From: Methanomicrobiales archaeon
Lineage (GTDB): Archaea > Halobacteriota > Methanomicrobia > Methanomicrobiales > Methanospirillaceae
DNA length: 37,252 bases
Assembly: GCA_012516785.1 (NCBI GenBank)
Contig: JAAYWH010000021.1
Span: forward strand, 1 to 37,252
Reading direction: 5' to 3'
Part shown: positions 7,455-16,175 of the stretch, in pieces
Numbering within the stretch: position 1 is the first letter of the stretch
Layout: the number at the start of each line of letters is the position of its first letter
Notes under the pieces: generated by a model
Told to the model about the DNA's origin: nothing
The model's database searches: none
The model's input: the letters and a program-made list of their open reading frames with translations, nothing else
Translations under genes and position numbers: made by a program

Positions 7455-8237
7455 ATGGATACCTATCTGATTCCCCGAATATCACGATTGTCCCTCAACG
7501 TGTGGAGAAGGAACTGGGATGTGTTCTTCAAGACCTACCAGGTCAATTTCCTCCCCCCCTTCATAGAACCGGTCCTCTATCTCCTTGCAATTGGTTTCGG
7601 ACTCGGGATGTATGTCGGGGAGATCAATGGCATTCCCTATGTAAATTATATCGCCCCCGCGTTGCTCGCCATCTCCATCATGAACGCGTCGTTCTTCGAA
7701 TGTACCTATTCTTCTTACGTGAGGATGTATTACCAGAAGACGTTTGATGCCATGATCGCGACACCACTCTCGCTGGATGATGTGATAACAGGTGAACTCC
7801 TGTGGGGTGCAACAAGAAGTCTCATTTATTCATCGGTGATGCTGCTCGTTCTCATTCTTTTTGGCGTGGTCGACCTCCCGTTATCCCTCCTCATTATCCC
7901 ATTCTCATTCCTCGCAGGCCTGCTCTTTGCCTGCATCGCAATGTGTTTTACTGCGATCACACCTGGTATCGATGCACTCAATTATCCGGCGTTCCTCTTC
8001 ATCACCCCCATGTTCCTCTTCTCGGGGACCTTCTTCCCGCTTGAGGTGCTGCCGCAGACAGTACAGGTCATTGCTGTTACTCTCCTGCCGCTTACCCAGC
8101 TCGTTATCATCACCCGTTCACTTACCCTCTCATCCCTCTCCCCCCTCTTCTTCTACAGCCTTCTCTGGATAATCATGGTGACCGCCCTCTGCTTCATCCT
8201 CTCTCTGCGGCTTATGCGCCGGAGACTTATCGTCTGA
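7455..8237 (+). CDS. ABC-2 type exporter, membrane subunit (NodJ/DrrB-like)
   Basis: The 260-residue permease has six predicted membrane segments, beginning near residues 30-55 (FLPPFIEPVLYLLAIGFGLG) and ending near 230-252. It follows the ABC-2 family layout with the conserved stretch around FLFITPMFLFSGTFFPLE, typical of NodJ/DrrB permeases. It starts seven bases after the ATPase stop with a GGGGG-containing ribosome site, so the two form one operon and one transporter. No substrate can be deduced. Confidence 0.9.
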   Translation: MDTYLIPRISRLSLNVWRRNWDVFFKTYQVNFLPPFIEPVLYLLAIGFGLGMYVGEINGIPYVNYIAPALLAISIMNASFFECTYSSYVRMYYQKTFDAMIATPLSLDDVITGELLWGATRSLIYSSVMLLVLILFGVVDLPLSLLIIPFSFLAGLLFACIAMCFTAITPGIDALNYPAFLFITPMFLFSGTFFPLEVLPQTVQVIAVTLLPLTQLVIITRSLTLSSLSPLFFYSLLWIIMVTALCFILSLRLMRRRLIV

Positions 8238-8257
8238 ACTGCAGGATTCAGGATCAT

Positions 8258-8266
8258 AACTTAATA
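8258..8266 (+). promoter_or_regulatory. Candidate TATA box for the CBS gene
   Basis: AACTTAATA lies 38 bases before the ATG at 8304. It would place the transcript start about ten bases upstream of the start codon, implying a separate promoter rather than read-through from the ABC operon. Confidence 0.4.
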
Positions 8267-8303
8267 CTGTCACGTCATTTTTCTTAGAACCGGGATACAA
8301 CCT

Positions 8304-8726
8304 ATGACCGTGTATGCATGCTGCCAGACCAACGTGGTGAGCGTCAAACCCGATGCCACCGTCCAGTTCGTAGCGAAGCTGATGAGAGACAAGAATATCG
8401 GCTGTGTGGTGGTTACCGATAACCACCAGCCGGTGGGGATTGTGACCGACAGGGACATCGCACTCCGGAGTGAAACACTCTGTGGGGAACCTGAATCGGC
8501 CCTGATTGAGGGCATTATGACCCGGGATCTCAAGACTATCCGGAAAGATACAGGAATATTTGATGCCATCCAGGAGATGAAAGCCTCAGGGATCCGAAGG
8601 ATGCCGATCGTTGACCAGGGGGGCCGTCTTGTGGGACTGCTCACCGTTGATGACCTCATCAGGCTCCTTGCCCGCGAAATGGCTGACATCGCACGTATTA
8701 TCGGAAAAGAGAGCCCCGCTCTCTGA
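8304..8726 (+). CDS. CBS-domain pair protein
   Basis: The 140-residue protein consists of two CBS domains and nothing else. The first covers residues ~5-60, with VSVKPDATVQFVAKLMRDKNIGCVVV and VGIVTDRDIALR. The second covers ~72-130, with MTRDLKTIRKDTGIFDAIQEM, RRMPIVD and VGLLTVDDLIRLLA. Such Bateman modules bind adenosyl ligands (AMP, ATP, SAM) and act as energy or signal sensors for a partner protein. No partner is encoded beside it: the ABC exporter ends 66 bases before, and the MFS gene has its own promoter. The specific ligand and partner are unknown. Confidence 0.9.
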   Translation: MTVYACCQTNVVSVKPDATVQFVAKLMRDKNIGCVVVTDNHQPVGIVTDRDIALRSETLCGEPESALIEGIMTRDLKTIRKDTGIFDAIQEMKASGIRRMPIVDQGGRLVGLLTVDDLIRLLAREMADIARIIGKESPAL

Positions 8727-8748
8727 TACGACCATTTTTCAGGATTTG

Positions 8749-8809
8749 CCGGTAAAGATTAATAAAAGCCCTGATGCAAGATTTCATCACGATTACCGGA
8801 ATTTTTATT
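8749..8809 (+). promoter_or_regulatory. Promoter region of the MFS gene with flanking inverted repeat
   Basis: A TATA-like GATTAATAAAAG (8757-8768) and a second A/T element TTTTTATTT (8802-8810) lie ahead of the MFS start. The first is bracketed by CCGGTAA (8749-8755) and TTACCGG (8793-8799), a perfect seven-base inverted repeat. It could be an operator; it could also be chance. Confidence 0.35.
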
Positions 8810-8831
8810 TCCAGGTTCAGGGGAGCACCTG

Positions 8832-10223
8832 ATGTCTGAACAGGCAAACCGCAGTTCGCGGGGAGTCATCCTTGTCATCGTCACGATCGGCACGTTCCTC
8901 AATCCGTTCACCGGTTCGAGCATCAACCTCGCCCTTCCGCTTATCGGCGAGGAGTTTGCCATTGATGCCATCATGCTGTCCTGGATCCCGGCAGCATATC
9001 TTCTCTCTTCAGCGATTTTCCTGCTCCCTGCCGGAATGCTCGGCGATATCATCGGGAGAGCGAAAGTATTTTCCACCGGAACCCTGGTGTACACCTTTGC
9101 ATCACTCCTTGCCTTTTTCTCCCCTTCTGCATCCCTGCTTCTTGCCTGCAGGTTCCTCCAGGGGATCGGGGGTGCGATGCTGTACTCCACGGCTATTGCT
9201 ATCATAGCTGATCTGTACCCCCCGGGGGAGAGGGGACGCGCAGTCGGTATCAATGTGATGGCGGTATACGGGGGGATGACCCTCGGCCCCTTCATCGGGG
9301 GGATCCTCACCCAGCTCTTCGGGTGGAGGAGTATTTTTTTCATCACAGTTCTTCTCGGGTGCATTGTCCTCCTTTACGTCAGGAGGATCCCCCCAATCCT
9401 TAACGAAAACCGGCGGGAAACATTTGATTATCAGGGAGCGGTACTCTCTGCTATAGCACTCGTCCTCTTCTTTATAGGCACGTCACGGATCCCCAACCCT
9501 GATGCGTTCATATGCATCCTTCTTTCCGGGCTGACGTTTCTCATATTTTATCGTGTGGAATCTGGAAAATCCTCACCGCTCTTCCCTATCACGCTCATCT
9601 CTTCAAACCGGACATTTTCGTTCTCAAATCTCGCAGCTCTCATCAATTACAGCGCAACATTTGCGGTGACATTCCTGCTCAGCCTTTACCTGCAGATTGT
9701 CAGGGGAATGTCTCCCGCAACAGCAGGATCGATCCTCCTCATCCAGCCCTTTATCCAGATGGTCATCGCTCCGGTTGCAGGCAGGCTCTCTGACAGGACT
9801 GATACTTCACGGCTGGCAGCGATCGGTCTCTTTACCTCTTCTGCAGGGCTTCTCGGCCTGGCTTTCCTCGGGATGGATACGGCGCTTTCATGGATCGTCC
9901 TCTTCCTTATCTTTCTGGGGTTCGGCCTTGGGCTCTTTTCCACCCCCAACACCACCGTTGTCATGGGGAGTGTGGAAAAGAGCCAGTATGGAATCGCGTC
10001 CTCATTTCTGGCAACGATGCGGAGTACCGGCATGATGCTCTCGATGGGTATTGTCATGATCGTCTTTTCAATCCTGCTGGGTAGCACTTCTATCAACCCA
10101 GAAATGTCTCAAGGATTCCTGGCAAGCATGCAGATTATTTTCCTCGTTTTTTTCGTGCTCACCATTCTTGGAGCTCTCATCTCTCTTGATAAGAAAAATC
10201 CCGACCGAAGAATGGAAGCCTGA
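8832..10223 (+). CDS. MFS drug/solute exporter, DHA2 (EmrB/QacA) type with ~14 membrane segments
   Basis: This 463-residue transporter fits the 14-segment DHA2 family. It has the motif A-like loop GMLGDIIGRAKVF between segments 2 and 3, the R-containing motif B region (ACRFLQGIGGAMLYSTA) and antiporter motif C (GGMTLGPFIGGIL). It exports compounds in exchange for protons across the cytoplasmic membrane. The ATG follows a GGGGAG ribosome site. The gene ends in front of a hairpin terminator, so it appears to be transcribed alone. The substrate is unknown; relatives export antimicrobials, dyes or metabolites. Confidence 0.92.
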   Translation: MSEQANRSSRGVILVIVTIGTFLNPFTGSSINLALPLIGEEFAIDAIMLSWIPAAYLLSSAIFLLPAGMLGDIIGRAKVFSTGTLVYTFASLLAFFSPSASLLLACRFLQGIGGAMLYSTAIAIIADLYPPGERGRAVGINVMAVYGGMTLGPFIGGILTQLFGWRSIFFITVLLGCIVLLYVRRIPPILNENRRETFDYQGAVLSAIALVLFFIGTSRIPNPDAFICILLSGLTFLIFYRVESGKSSPLFPITLISSNRTFSFSNLAALINYSATFAVTFLLSLYLQIVRGMSPATAGSILLIQPFIQMVIAPVAGRLSDRTDTSRLAAIGLFTSSAGLLGLAFLGMDTALSWIVLFLIFLGFGLGLFSTPNTTVVMGSVEKSQYGIASSFLATMRSTGMMLSMGIVMIVFSILLGSTSINPEMSQGFLASMQIIFLVFFVLTILGALISLDKKNPDRRMEA

Positions 10224-10248
10224 TTTGGACTTCAATTGGATCTCAACG

Positions 10249-10278
10249 CAATCTCGCTCATGAGATTGTTCTTTTTTC
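10249..10278 (+). terminator. Hairpin terminator after the MFS gene
   Basis: CAATCTC and GAGATTG form a perfect seven-base stem with loop GCTCAT, followed immediately by TTCTTTTTT. It looks like an intrinsic bacterial-type terminator and lies 26 bases after the MFS stop codon. Confidence 0.8.
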
Positions 10279-10452
10279 CTCTATCGTGGAAATGGGCTTG
10301 AAATGCTCCTGTACCCCAAACAGTATTGAAGGGAAATTCTCAAGAACAAAGGCTGCAGGGGAATACACGATGCCGATTCGAGACCAGGTGCATCGATGAG
10401 GTCACAATTCATTTGACTATGGACGCCTTATTGCTACGGGAGCTGATGATTC

Positions 10453-10746
10453 ATGACGTTCTGGTTCTTTGTTGGTATCATGGCTGCCGCATTGACAATG
10501 TTTGGTTTCATCCCACAGATAATCAGGATGAACCGAACCAGATCGGTCAAAGACATCAGTGTTCTTACCCTGGTCCAGTTTACTCTTGGAGTGGCGCTTT
10601 GGGCGGCCTATGGCTTCTTTATCAATGATCTCATTGTTGTCGGTGCAAATCTGGTGAGCCTTTCCACCCTGATAGTCGCACTGGGCCTTTATTTTCATTA
10701 CCGGGGCACTTTGCAAAGAACTGACATATCTTCAGAGGGAGGATGA
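10453..10746 (+). CDS. SemiSWEET-type (MtN3/PQ-loop) membrane protein
   Basis: The 97-residue protein has three membrane segments (residues ~4-20, ~38-58, ~62-85) and the PQ motif GFIPQI in the first. RTRSVKDIS follows, as in SemiSWEET half-transporters. Two copies would form one sugar-permeable pore in the membrane. The ATG has GGAGCTGAT as ribosome site. The following nitroreductase-like gene begins 58 bases after the stop on the same strand and may share the transcript. The cargo is unknown; sucrose and glucose are carried by bacterial relatives, but small PQ-loop proteins also have other tasks. Confidence 0.85.
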   Translation: MTFWFFVGIMAAALTMFGFIPQIIRMNRTRSVKDISVLTLVQFTLGVALWAAYGFFINDLIVVGANLVSLSTLIVALGLYFHYRGTLQRTDISSEGG

Positions 10747-10804
10747 TGTCCGGCTTTCACCCAAAGGTGCAGTCTCCGGTCCACCCGGAGGAGCGTGAAC
10801 TGTA

Positions 10805-11869
10805 ATGATCCTTCCCTTCGATCAGGGTGGCGGACCCATAGATAGCCGTGGCCAAATCCTCTCGTATGCCATCCTGGCACCCAGCCCTTTGAATATCCAG
10901 CCCTGGTCAGTACTCTGCAAGGACTCATGCCGGATTGATCTCTATCTGGACAAAAGGCGCCTCCTGTCTCTCATGGATCCAGGATCCCGCCAGGCCTGTA
11001 TCTCCTGCGGTACATTCATCGAGAACCTGGATATCGCTGCGCGGGAAGCGGGACTCAGGGCTGAAATTTCATTATTTCCTTCGTCCTGGCCAGTAGGTGA
11101 TATTGATCCTGGGCAGCCTGTTGCTGAGATCGTGCTTGTCCCTGATCTAGGAGTGGTGAGTGATCCCCTCTTCGCATGGCTCGAAACCCGGCATACAAAC
11201 AGGAGTATCTATACGAACGATCCGATCCCGTCAGACATCATCTCCATACTCGCGGATGCAGCCAACCAGCCGTTCACTACCCTGGGATTCTCAGCCGAGC
11301 CGTCATTCCGGCAGGAACTCAGTACGCACATCACCGATGCAATGGAGATCACCTTCTCCGACCGTGATCGCTTCTCCGAGTTTCTGTTCCATGTCCGGAT
11401 TCCCCCGATTTCCGCCCATCAGTATTCGGACGGGTATGGGGCGAGTGAGACTGGACTTGATGGTGTTCGAGGCTGGCTCTCACTGCTCCCCCTCCGGATA
11501 AGCCCTGCAGGATTAAGAAACGGCCTCGCAAGGGGACTGATTCTCCGATTAGCACGAAAACAGGCAGAATCAGCTGCTGCGTTCGGCTGGATCGCGACAA
11601 AAGGCAGTTCCCGGCATGACCAGGTACGCGCGGGACGCACCTATGAGCGAGTACATCTTACTGCTGCTTCGGCAGGCCTGTCCCTCCAGCCCATGACATG
11701 CGTCCTCGAGCCCTATTCCGGGATGGGGGACCACTACAGGAGGGTGCTGGATCTTCTCGGCATCCCTGACACGCACACCGTCCAGATGCTGTTCCGGCTT
11801 GGATACTCACATTCCTCTTCACAATCCAGGAGGCGGGATGTTCAGGATTTTTTGGGAGATACTGAATGA
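10805..11869 (+). CDS. Nitroreductase-fold protein of the Acg (Rv2032) type
   Basis: The 354-residue protein begins with the nitroreductase FMN-site segment AILAPSPLNIQPW (residues ~22-34). It has two nitroreductase-like halves, with ETRHTNRSIYTNDPIP in the middle and MLFRLGYS near the end, the layout of Acg-like proteins. In that family each chain may form both lobes of an otherwise dimeric enzyme. Acg-type proteins are linked to dormancy and redox stress in mycobacteria, some bind but do not turn over flavin, and their reaction is not established. The start is preceded by GGAGGAGCGTGA. It meets the GntP-like gene tail to tail with a 16-base gap. Confidence 0.75.
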   Translation: MILPFDQGGGPIDSRGQILSYAILAPSPLNIQPWSVLCKDSCRIDLYLDKRRLLSLMDPGSRQACISCGTFIENLDIAAREAGLRAEISLFPSSWPVGDIDPGQPVAEIVLVPDLGVVSDPLFAWLETRHTNRSIYTNDPIPSDIISILADAANQPFTTLGFSAEPSFRQELSTHITDAMEITFSDRDRFSEFLFHVRIPPISAHQYSDGYGASETGLDGVRGWLSLLPLRISPAGLRNGLARGLILRLARKQAESAAAFGWIATKGSSRHDQVRAGRTYERVHLTAASAGLSLQPMTCVLEPYSGMGDHYRRVLDLLGIPDTHTVQMLFRLGYSHSSSQSRRRDVQDFLGDTE

Positions 11870-11885
11870 TGTTGCACCCCTGGGA

Positions 11886-13163
11886 TCACCCTCCTGATAC
11901 AACCAGCTGCATTCCAAGGGCAACAAGATAGAGGGCCACTCCGCAGAGCGCGAGCGGAATCGTATATCGGCGAATCACCTGTGCGAAGTCATCCCCGGTA
12001 GTCCGGCTTACGATCCAGAAGAAAGGATCGGTCACAAACGAGAAGACAAAACACCCTGCTGCGATCATGAAAATGAGTGCAACCGGATGAATCACCTCAG
12101 CAACGTGTGTTCCCGCAAGTATTCCGGCTGCCAATACCGCGGTAACAACCCTGGAACCCTGTGCGGTCTGAATCAGGGAAGCAAGGACAAAGGGGACCAG
12201 GAGAACAGGGATGATTGCTGTTATCTGTCCCAGTGCTGCTTCAGAAAAACCGCTCGCGAGGATCACTCCTGCAAGTGCCCCTGCACCGCAGATGTCGAAG
12301 ATGATAACGCCCGCATGCCTTGTTCCACGCTGCAATCCGGCTGCCCGGATCCCGGGAGCCGCTGTCACAATGGCGGTAGTAGCACCAGCGAGCATGATCA
12401 CCTGTATCAGTGCGCCGTGCGAAAGGCCAAAGGCAAGTCCAACCGGGATCGCAAGGAGGATCGCAATAAAGGGTGCATATGCACGGAGATTTCTCTTTTC
12501 AGAGGACGAAACGGTTTTAAAGGTGAAGTCGTCAGGTCTGGCCATGCTCTCAGGTTTGTCACGGGATCCGAAACAGAAACGGTACAAGAGAAGAAAAATG
12601 AAGAGCAGCAGAAGCGAGAGAGGAATTGCCAGGGCATCATACGAGACGGGTGACATATCGGGGGCGAGAGACTGGACGAGAGGGATAACCGCAGGAGTGG
12701 GATAGACCAGTCCGAATGAGATGAGGCTCCCTATGGCTACACAATACAGGAGCAGCATTCTGGTTTTTTCTTCACCCATAAGCCCTTTCACCACGGGCGA
12801 GAGGATGATGAATGCGGTAACACTGCATGCTACAGGGAGAGCCAGCAGGTATCCTGAGAGGCCTGATATTGTGTAAGGGTTGGCCGAATAGTTCCTGATA
12901 TCATGAACAATCTGTTGAATATCCCCTTGCTCATCGAGGATAGCTGCAATGATGGCTCCCGAGAGGATGATGAGCGCAAACAGGGCAAATATCCTCCCGA
13001 GACCTGTCGTAATCACGCTGATCAGCTGATCGGGGGGCATCCCGATCAGGATGCCGAGGAAAAGTGCCCCCCCGGTCAGGTTAAAAATTGGCGGGATGCG
13101 GAATCGTATCCCGAGGAATGAGACGAGAAGGAGGGTCAGGAAAAAGGAGGGGAGGGGATCCAT
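11886..13163 (-). CDS. GntP-family (gluconate:H+ symporter-like) permease
   Basis: This 425-residue, very hydrophobic protein has about 12 membrane segments and GntP-family features. These are the N-terminal LVSFLGIRFRIPPIFNLTGGALFLGILIG-type opening, the glycine-rich GAGALAGVILASGFSEAALGQ around residues 295-320, and the late AGTHVAEVIHPVA. It probably takes up an organic acid or sugar acid with protons. I chose the ATG at 13163 with GAAGTG ahead of it; a GTG nine bases upstream is possible. It is divergent from the flavoprotein gene. Methanogens rarely use sugar acids as energy sources, so the cargo is open. Confidence 0.8.
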   Translation of the reverse strand: MDPLPSFFLTLLLVSFLGIRFRIPPIFNLTGGALFLGILIGMPPDQLISVITTGLGRIFALFALIILSGAIIAAILDEQGDIQQIVHDIRNYSANPYTISGLSGYLLALPVACSVTAFIILSPVVKGLMGEEKTRMLLLYCVAIGSLISFGLVYPTPAVIPLVQSLAPDMSPVSYDALAIPLSLLLLFIFLLLYRFCFGSRDKPESMARPDDFTFKTVSSSEKRNLRAYAPFIAILLAIPVGLAFGLSHGALIQVIMLAGATTAIVTAAPGIRAAGLQRGTRHAGVIIFDICGAGALAGVILASGFSEAALGQITAIIPVLLVPFVLASLIQTAQGSRVVTAVLAAGILAGTHVAEVIHPVALIFMIAAGCFVFSFVTDPFFWIVSRTTGDDFAQVIRRYTIPLALCGVALYLVALGMQLVVSGG

Positions 13164-13293
13164 CTGATACACTTCATTGTTTTCAGGATGATAAATGCAG
13201 GGGTTCAGCAGAAATCAGCCCGTTTCGTAAGATCATCGAGACCGGGACCGATACCAAAGAACATAATGGCTGGAACGAATGATAGGTTCATCA

Positions 13294-14181
13294 ATGACAG
13301 CCGGTGAGGAGAAGATACTGTCTGAAAAAGTGATCAATGCACTGGGGCGGACCTACCACCTGGTACTTACCGGCAGGGATCTGGGTGATCGGTACCCCGG
13401 TATGATGATCTATACCCTCCAAGTCATGTCAGGAGGGGAAGTTATCGCCCGTTTCCGTACAAACACCTACGAATACCCCCCTTCATCCCCGATCAGCGCA
13501 TCAGGGGTCATTCAGGCCAGATCGGACGAATGGGTGAAAGAGCTGCTCTCGGATCCCAGTCGATTTCTGCAATCACGGGAGCGGATGATGATCAGGGAGC
13601 CGGATGATGTCCCCTCTCATGAGGTCCTGATCTTCCAGGGGAGCCCGAGACCGGCAGGGAACTGCAGCGTTCTCGCATCGTGGGCTCAGGCAGAGGCCGA
13701 ACGCACTGATAGCAGTGCACGTGTGGTGTATCTCGATGATCTTGCGATCCGGGCCTGCATTGGATGTTACCAGTGCTATAATACCGGCGCCTGCATCTTT
13801 GAAGATGATATGACAGGGATACTCCGATCAATCTCCCACGCCCGGATTATCGTGATCTGTACCCCCGTATTCACCAACACCGTCCCAGGCAGTCTCAAGA
13901 TCATGATCGATCGATGCCAGGCCTATCATGCGGAGCAGGCTCTTACCGGAAAGAAGTCCGGGAAAACGGGGCTTCTCTTCTCTGTGGCCGGGCGTCAAGG
14001 ACAGGAGAATTTCTCATGTATTACCCGTGTTATTGATGCATTTTTAAAAAATATCCACATAAAACCCGTCAGAAGTGTCTTTTTTGATGATCTCGACAGG
14101 ATTGGGGATATCCGGAACATCCCGTATGCAGAGGAGAAGGTCCGGGATGCCATGAGGAAAATTCTTAGGGAGAGAGGGTGA
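13294..14181 (+). CDS. Iron-sulfur-flavoprotein-like NAD(P)H:FMN reductase with an N-terminal extension
   Basis: The C-terminal ~185 of 295 residues form a flavodoxin-like domain. FQGSPRPAGNCSVLA is the FMN phosphate loop, TPVFTNTVPGSLKIMIDR the second flavin loop. The CIGCYQCYNTGAC motif at ~155-167 gives four cysteines as in archaeal iron-sulfur flavoproteins (Isf), which bind FMN and usually a [4Fe-4S] cluster for electron transfer. The first ~105 residues are an alpha/beta segment I do not recognise. The ATG at 13294 has AGGT eight bases upstream; an ATG at 13279 would add five residues. It is divergent from the GntP-like permease and stands alone. Confidence 0.8.
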   Translation: MTAGEEKILSEKVINALGRTYHLVLTGRDLGDRYPGMMIYTLQVMSGGEVIARFRTNTYEYPPSSPISASGVIQARSDEWVKELLSDPSRFLQSRERMMIREPDDVPSHEVLIFQGSPRPAGNCSVLASWAQAEAERTDSSARVVYLDDLAIRACIGCYQCYNTGACIFEDDMTGILRSISHARIIVICTPVFTNTVPGSLKIMIDRCQAYHAEQALTGKKSGKTGLLFSVAGRQGQENFSCITRVIDAFLKNIHIKPVRSVFFDDLDRIGDIRNIPYAEEKVRDAMRKILRERG

Positions 14182-14299
14182 ACGCCGCGGTTTTTGCTAT
14201 GTATCCCCCAGATAATAGGGAGCCAGTAATCATCCTGTGGGAGTGTCCTGTACTGCTTTGAGAATATCATAATCATGGGAACCACAGAAAAGAGCATCT

Positions 14300-14908
14300 A
14301 TGAAACAGGAGGCTGTGCGGAACCTCAACCGGGATATCGCGATATGTACGCGTTGCAGGCTCTCCCTGACACGCACCAATGCCGTCCCTGGTGAGGGGCC
14401 GGTACCTTCCGCCCTTTTTTTCATCGGCGAAGCTCCGGGGAGAAATGAGGATCTTACAGGAAGACCATTCGTCGGACGTGCGGGTCACGTGCTCGAAACG
14501 CTGCTTGCTACGATCGGTCTTCAGCGTTCCAGTGTTTTTATCACCAGTATCGTCAAATGCCGGCCACCTGAAAACAGAATCCCAAGGAAAGATGAAATAG
14601 CGGCCTGCGGAGGGTATCTCCAAACACAGATACACCTCACCGCTCCCACCTTACTCGTCCCCATGGGAAGGCTTGCATCTGAACTGGTCTTCTCGCATTT
14701 CGGGCTGCCGAACATTCCTATTGGCCGTATTCACGGGCAGCTGGTGTATGCCGGGAAATCATGCAGGGATCTCGCGATATTCCCGGTCTATCACCCTGCT
14801 GCAGTGACCCATAATCCCCCTCTCAAAGGAACAATTTTTGAGGATTTTCAGGCCCTCGGGAGACTAATCGAGGAGAAAGGTCTGAAACTACGGGATGAAC
14901 AAGAGTAA
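14300..14908 (+). CDS. Family 4 (iron-sulfur) uracil-DNA glycosylase
   Basis: This 202-residue enzyme removes uracil from DNA as the first step of base-excision repair. It has motif 1 GEAPGRNEDLTGRPFVGRAG (residues 43-62) and the late motif VYHPAAV, whose histidine is conserved in the family. Four cysteines at 16, 19, 87 and 103 match the spacing that holds the [4Fe-4S] cluster in type 4 enzymes (CxxC, then a distant pair). Length is typical. No clear ribosome site precedes the ATG. The gene is tail to tail with the cysteine hydrolase. Confidence 0.93.
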   Translation: MKQEAVRNLNRDIAICTRCRLSLTRTNAVPGEGPVPSALFFIGEAPGRNEDLTGRPFVGRAGHVLETLLATIGLQRSSVFITSIVKCRPPENRIPRKDEIAACGGYLQTQIHLTAPTLLVPMGRLASELVFSHFGLPNIPIGRIHGQLVYAGKSCRDLAIFPVYHPAAVTHNPPLKGTIFEDFQALGRLIEEKGLKLRDEQE

Positions 14909-14942
14909 AGTGAGCCCATGACAAGGCTGGATGCACATTTTT

Positions 14943-15512
14943 TCAGGGAGCCAGGATCCTGCCAACTTCGGTGGATCGAATCATACCAACCCCGATCGCT
15001 GCCATATCCAGACAATTCGAGCGGTGAATCTCCTGGTTCTTTGCTGTGACAGCATCCTCGATGAGGTATACCTGGTAATTGAGGGCACAGGCATCAAAAA
15101 CGGTCGTGCGGATGCAATTCGGTGTCTGGATCCCAGTCACAAAGAGGGTGTCGGCCCCCATCGTCCGGAGCAACAGATCGAGCTCGGTATGCATGAATGC
15201 ACTCATCCTGGTTTTCCGGATAATGTATTCGCCTTCACAGGGTTCCAGCTCGCTGATGATCCCTGCTCCTTTCGTCCCTTCAACAGCGAATGGCAGTTTC
15301 CTGAAGAGATCGTCCCTGAACCGTTCCACATCCGATCCATCCCTGCGGTGTATACGGATGACATGGAAAATCGGGAGCTGTTCTTTCCGGAATTCCGCAA
15401 GTACTCCCCTGATAGTGCCCGCGATACGATCGGCCCCTTCCACCTTCAAGGGGGCGCCATCCCGGACGAAATCATTCTGCATATCGATGATAAGGAGGAC
15501 AGGTTTTTTCAT
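14943..15512 (-). CDS. Isochorismatase-family cysteine hydrolase
   Basis: The 189-residue protein has the isochorismatase-like fold with the catalytic triad Asp10 (LLIIDMQNDF), Lys100 (IIRKTRMSAF) and Cys133 (TGIQTPNCIRTT). Members hydrolyse amides such as nicotinamide, or isochorismate-like ethers. The FVRDGAPL opening and the cis-peptide region before Cys133 fit the nicotinamidase/ureidoacrylate-type members, but the substrate cannot be fixed from sequence. It follows the Cys-cluster protein and RuBisCO on the same strand, after a 127-base gap, so co-transcription is possible but not certain. Confidence 0.85.
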   Translation of the reverse strand: MKKPVLLIIDMQNDFVRDGAPLKVEGADRIAGTIRGVLAEFRKEQLPIFHVIRIHRRDGSDVERFRDDLFRKLPFAVEGTKGAGIISELEPCEGEYIIRKTRMSAFMHTELDLLLRTMGADTLFVTGIQTPNCIRTTVFDACALNYQVYLIEDAVTAKNQEIHRSNCLDMAAIGVGMIRSTEVGRILAP

Positions 15513-15639
15513 CGGGTATCATTCCCTATCCCTGATCTTAGGTGGAGCGAGGTGAAAAGTGCTGTCCCAACCATTCCATCAGGGAGGATCATACATCTTC
15601 TCAAGCTGATCTTTTGGCAGGATCAGGGAGAGCTGAACC

Positions 15640-16083
15640 TTATTCACAGACATGTCTCCATGCATACTGGTTTCTACGCTTTTTAAGCGATTTACACTGT
15701 CCAAAATACGTCTCGCCCCATATCCAGGGCTGGTAATTCCGGCACATATCCGGTCTCACCGGATGGATACTACAGAGGTAGGTCTCTTTTCCATGCCTTT
15801 TTAAAAACGGGCAGACGGTCAGATATTCCCCTGTGACAGGATCACGCATCTCGATCCGGATGACAGCCCCGAGATCTTCCGGTGTGAGATCGGCACAGTT
15901 TACCCAGGCCCCGTCATCTTCTGCAGCGAAGAAATACCGGAGGATATCTGTCCTGCCCTGCTCAAGCCAGGTGTAGAGATTCAGCACAGTGGGCGTGACC
16001 GAATTCCCAAAAATTCTGCAGCACAGCCCGCACTGTTCGCATTCCTCACTCTGATCATCCGGTTCACTGGGGGTATCCGGCAT
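15640..16083 (-). CDS. YkgJ-family cysteine-cluster protein
   Basis: The 147-residue protein has the CxxCGLCCR motif near the N-terminus (CEQCGLCCRIF), then VCPFL, YLCSIHPVRPDMCRNYQPW and a further Cys (GQCKSLKK). This is the pattern of the YkgJ/UPF0153 family, thought to bind a metal ion or an Fe-S cluster through the conserved cysteines; no enzymatic activity is established. It lies 92 bases after the RuBisCO gene on the same strand. A contribution to RuBisCO is not indicated by the sequence. Confidence 0.8.
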   Translation of the reverse strand: MPDTPSEPDDQSEECEQCGLCCRIFGNSVTPTVLNLYTWLEQGRTDILRYFFAAEDDGAWVNCADLTPEDLGAVIRIEMRDPVTGEYLTVCPFLKRHGKETYLCSIHPVRPDMCRNYQPWIWGETYFGQCKSLKKRRNQYAWRHVCE

Positions 16084-16175
16084 CCTAATCGTCCTTTTTG
16101 CTGCATGATGGATCCTGCGACAAACACCGAATACCGGTTCTGGAGGATGTGTTCTGCATCAGGGACCCCAGATGA

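Noticed and set aside
12087-12653. A 188-residue Cys-rich open frame antisense to the GntP-like permease.
   Set aside because: The cysteines arise from the complement of Ala/Gly/Thr codons in membrane helices; it has no ribosome site.
14931-15686. A 251-residue open frame antisense to the cysteine hydrolase gene.
   Set aside because: The minus-strand frame has a full catalytic triad; the antisense frame has no recognisable motif and is a shadow of it.
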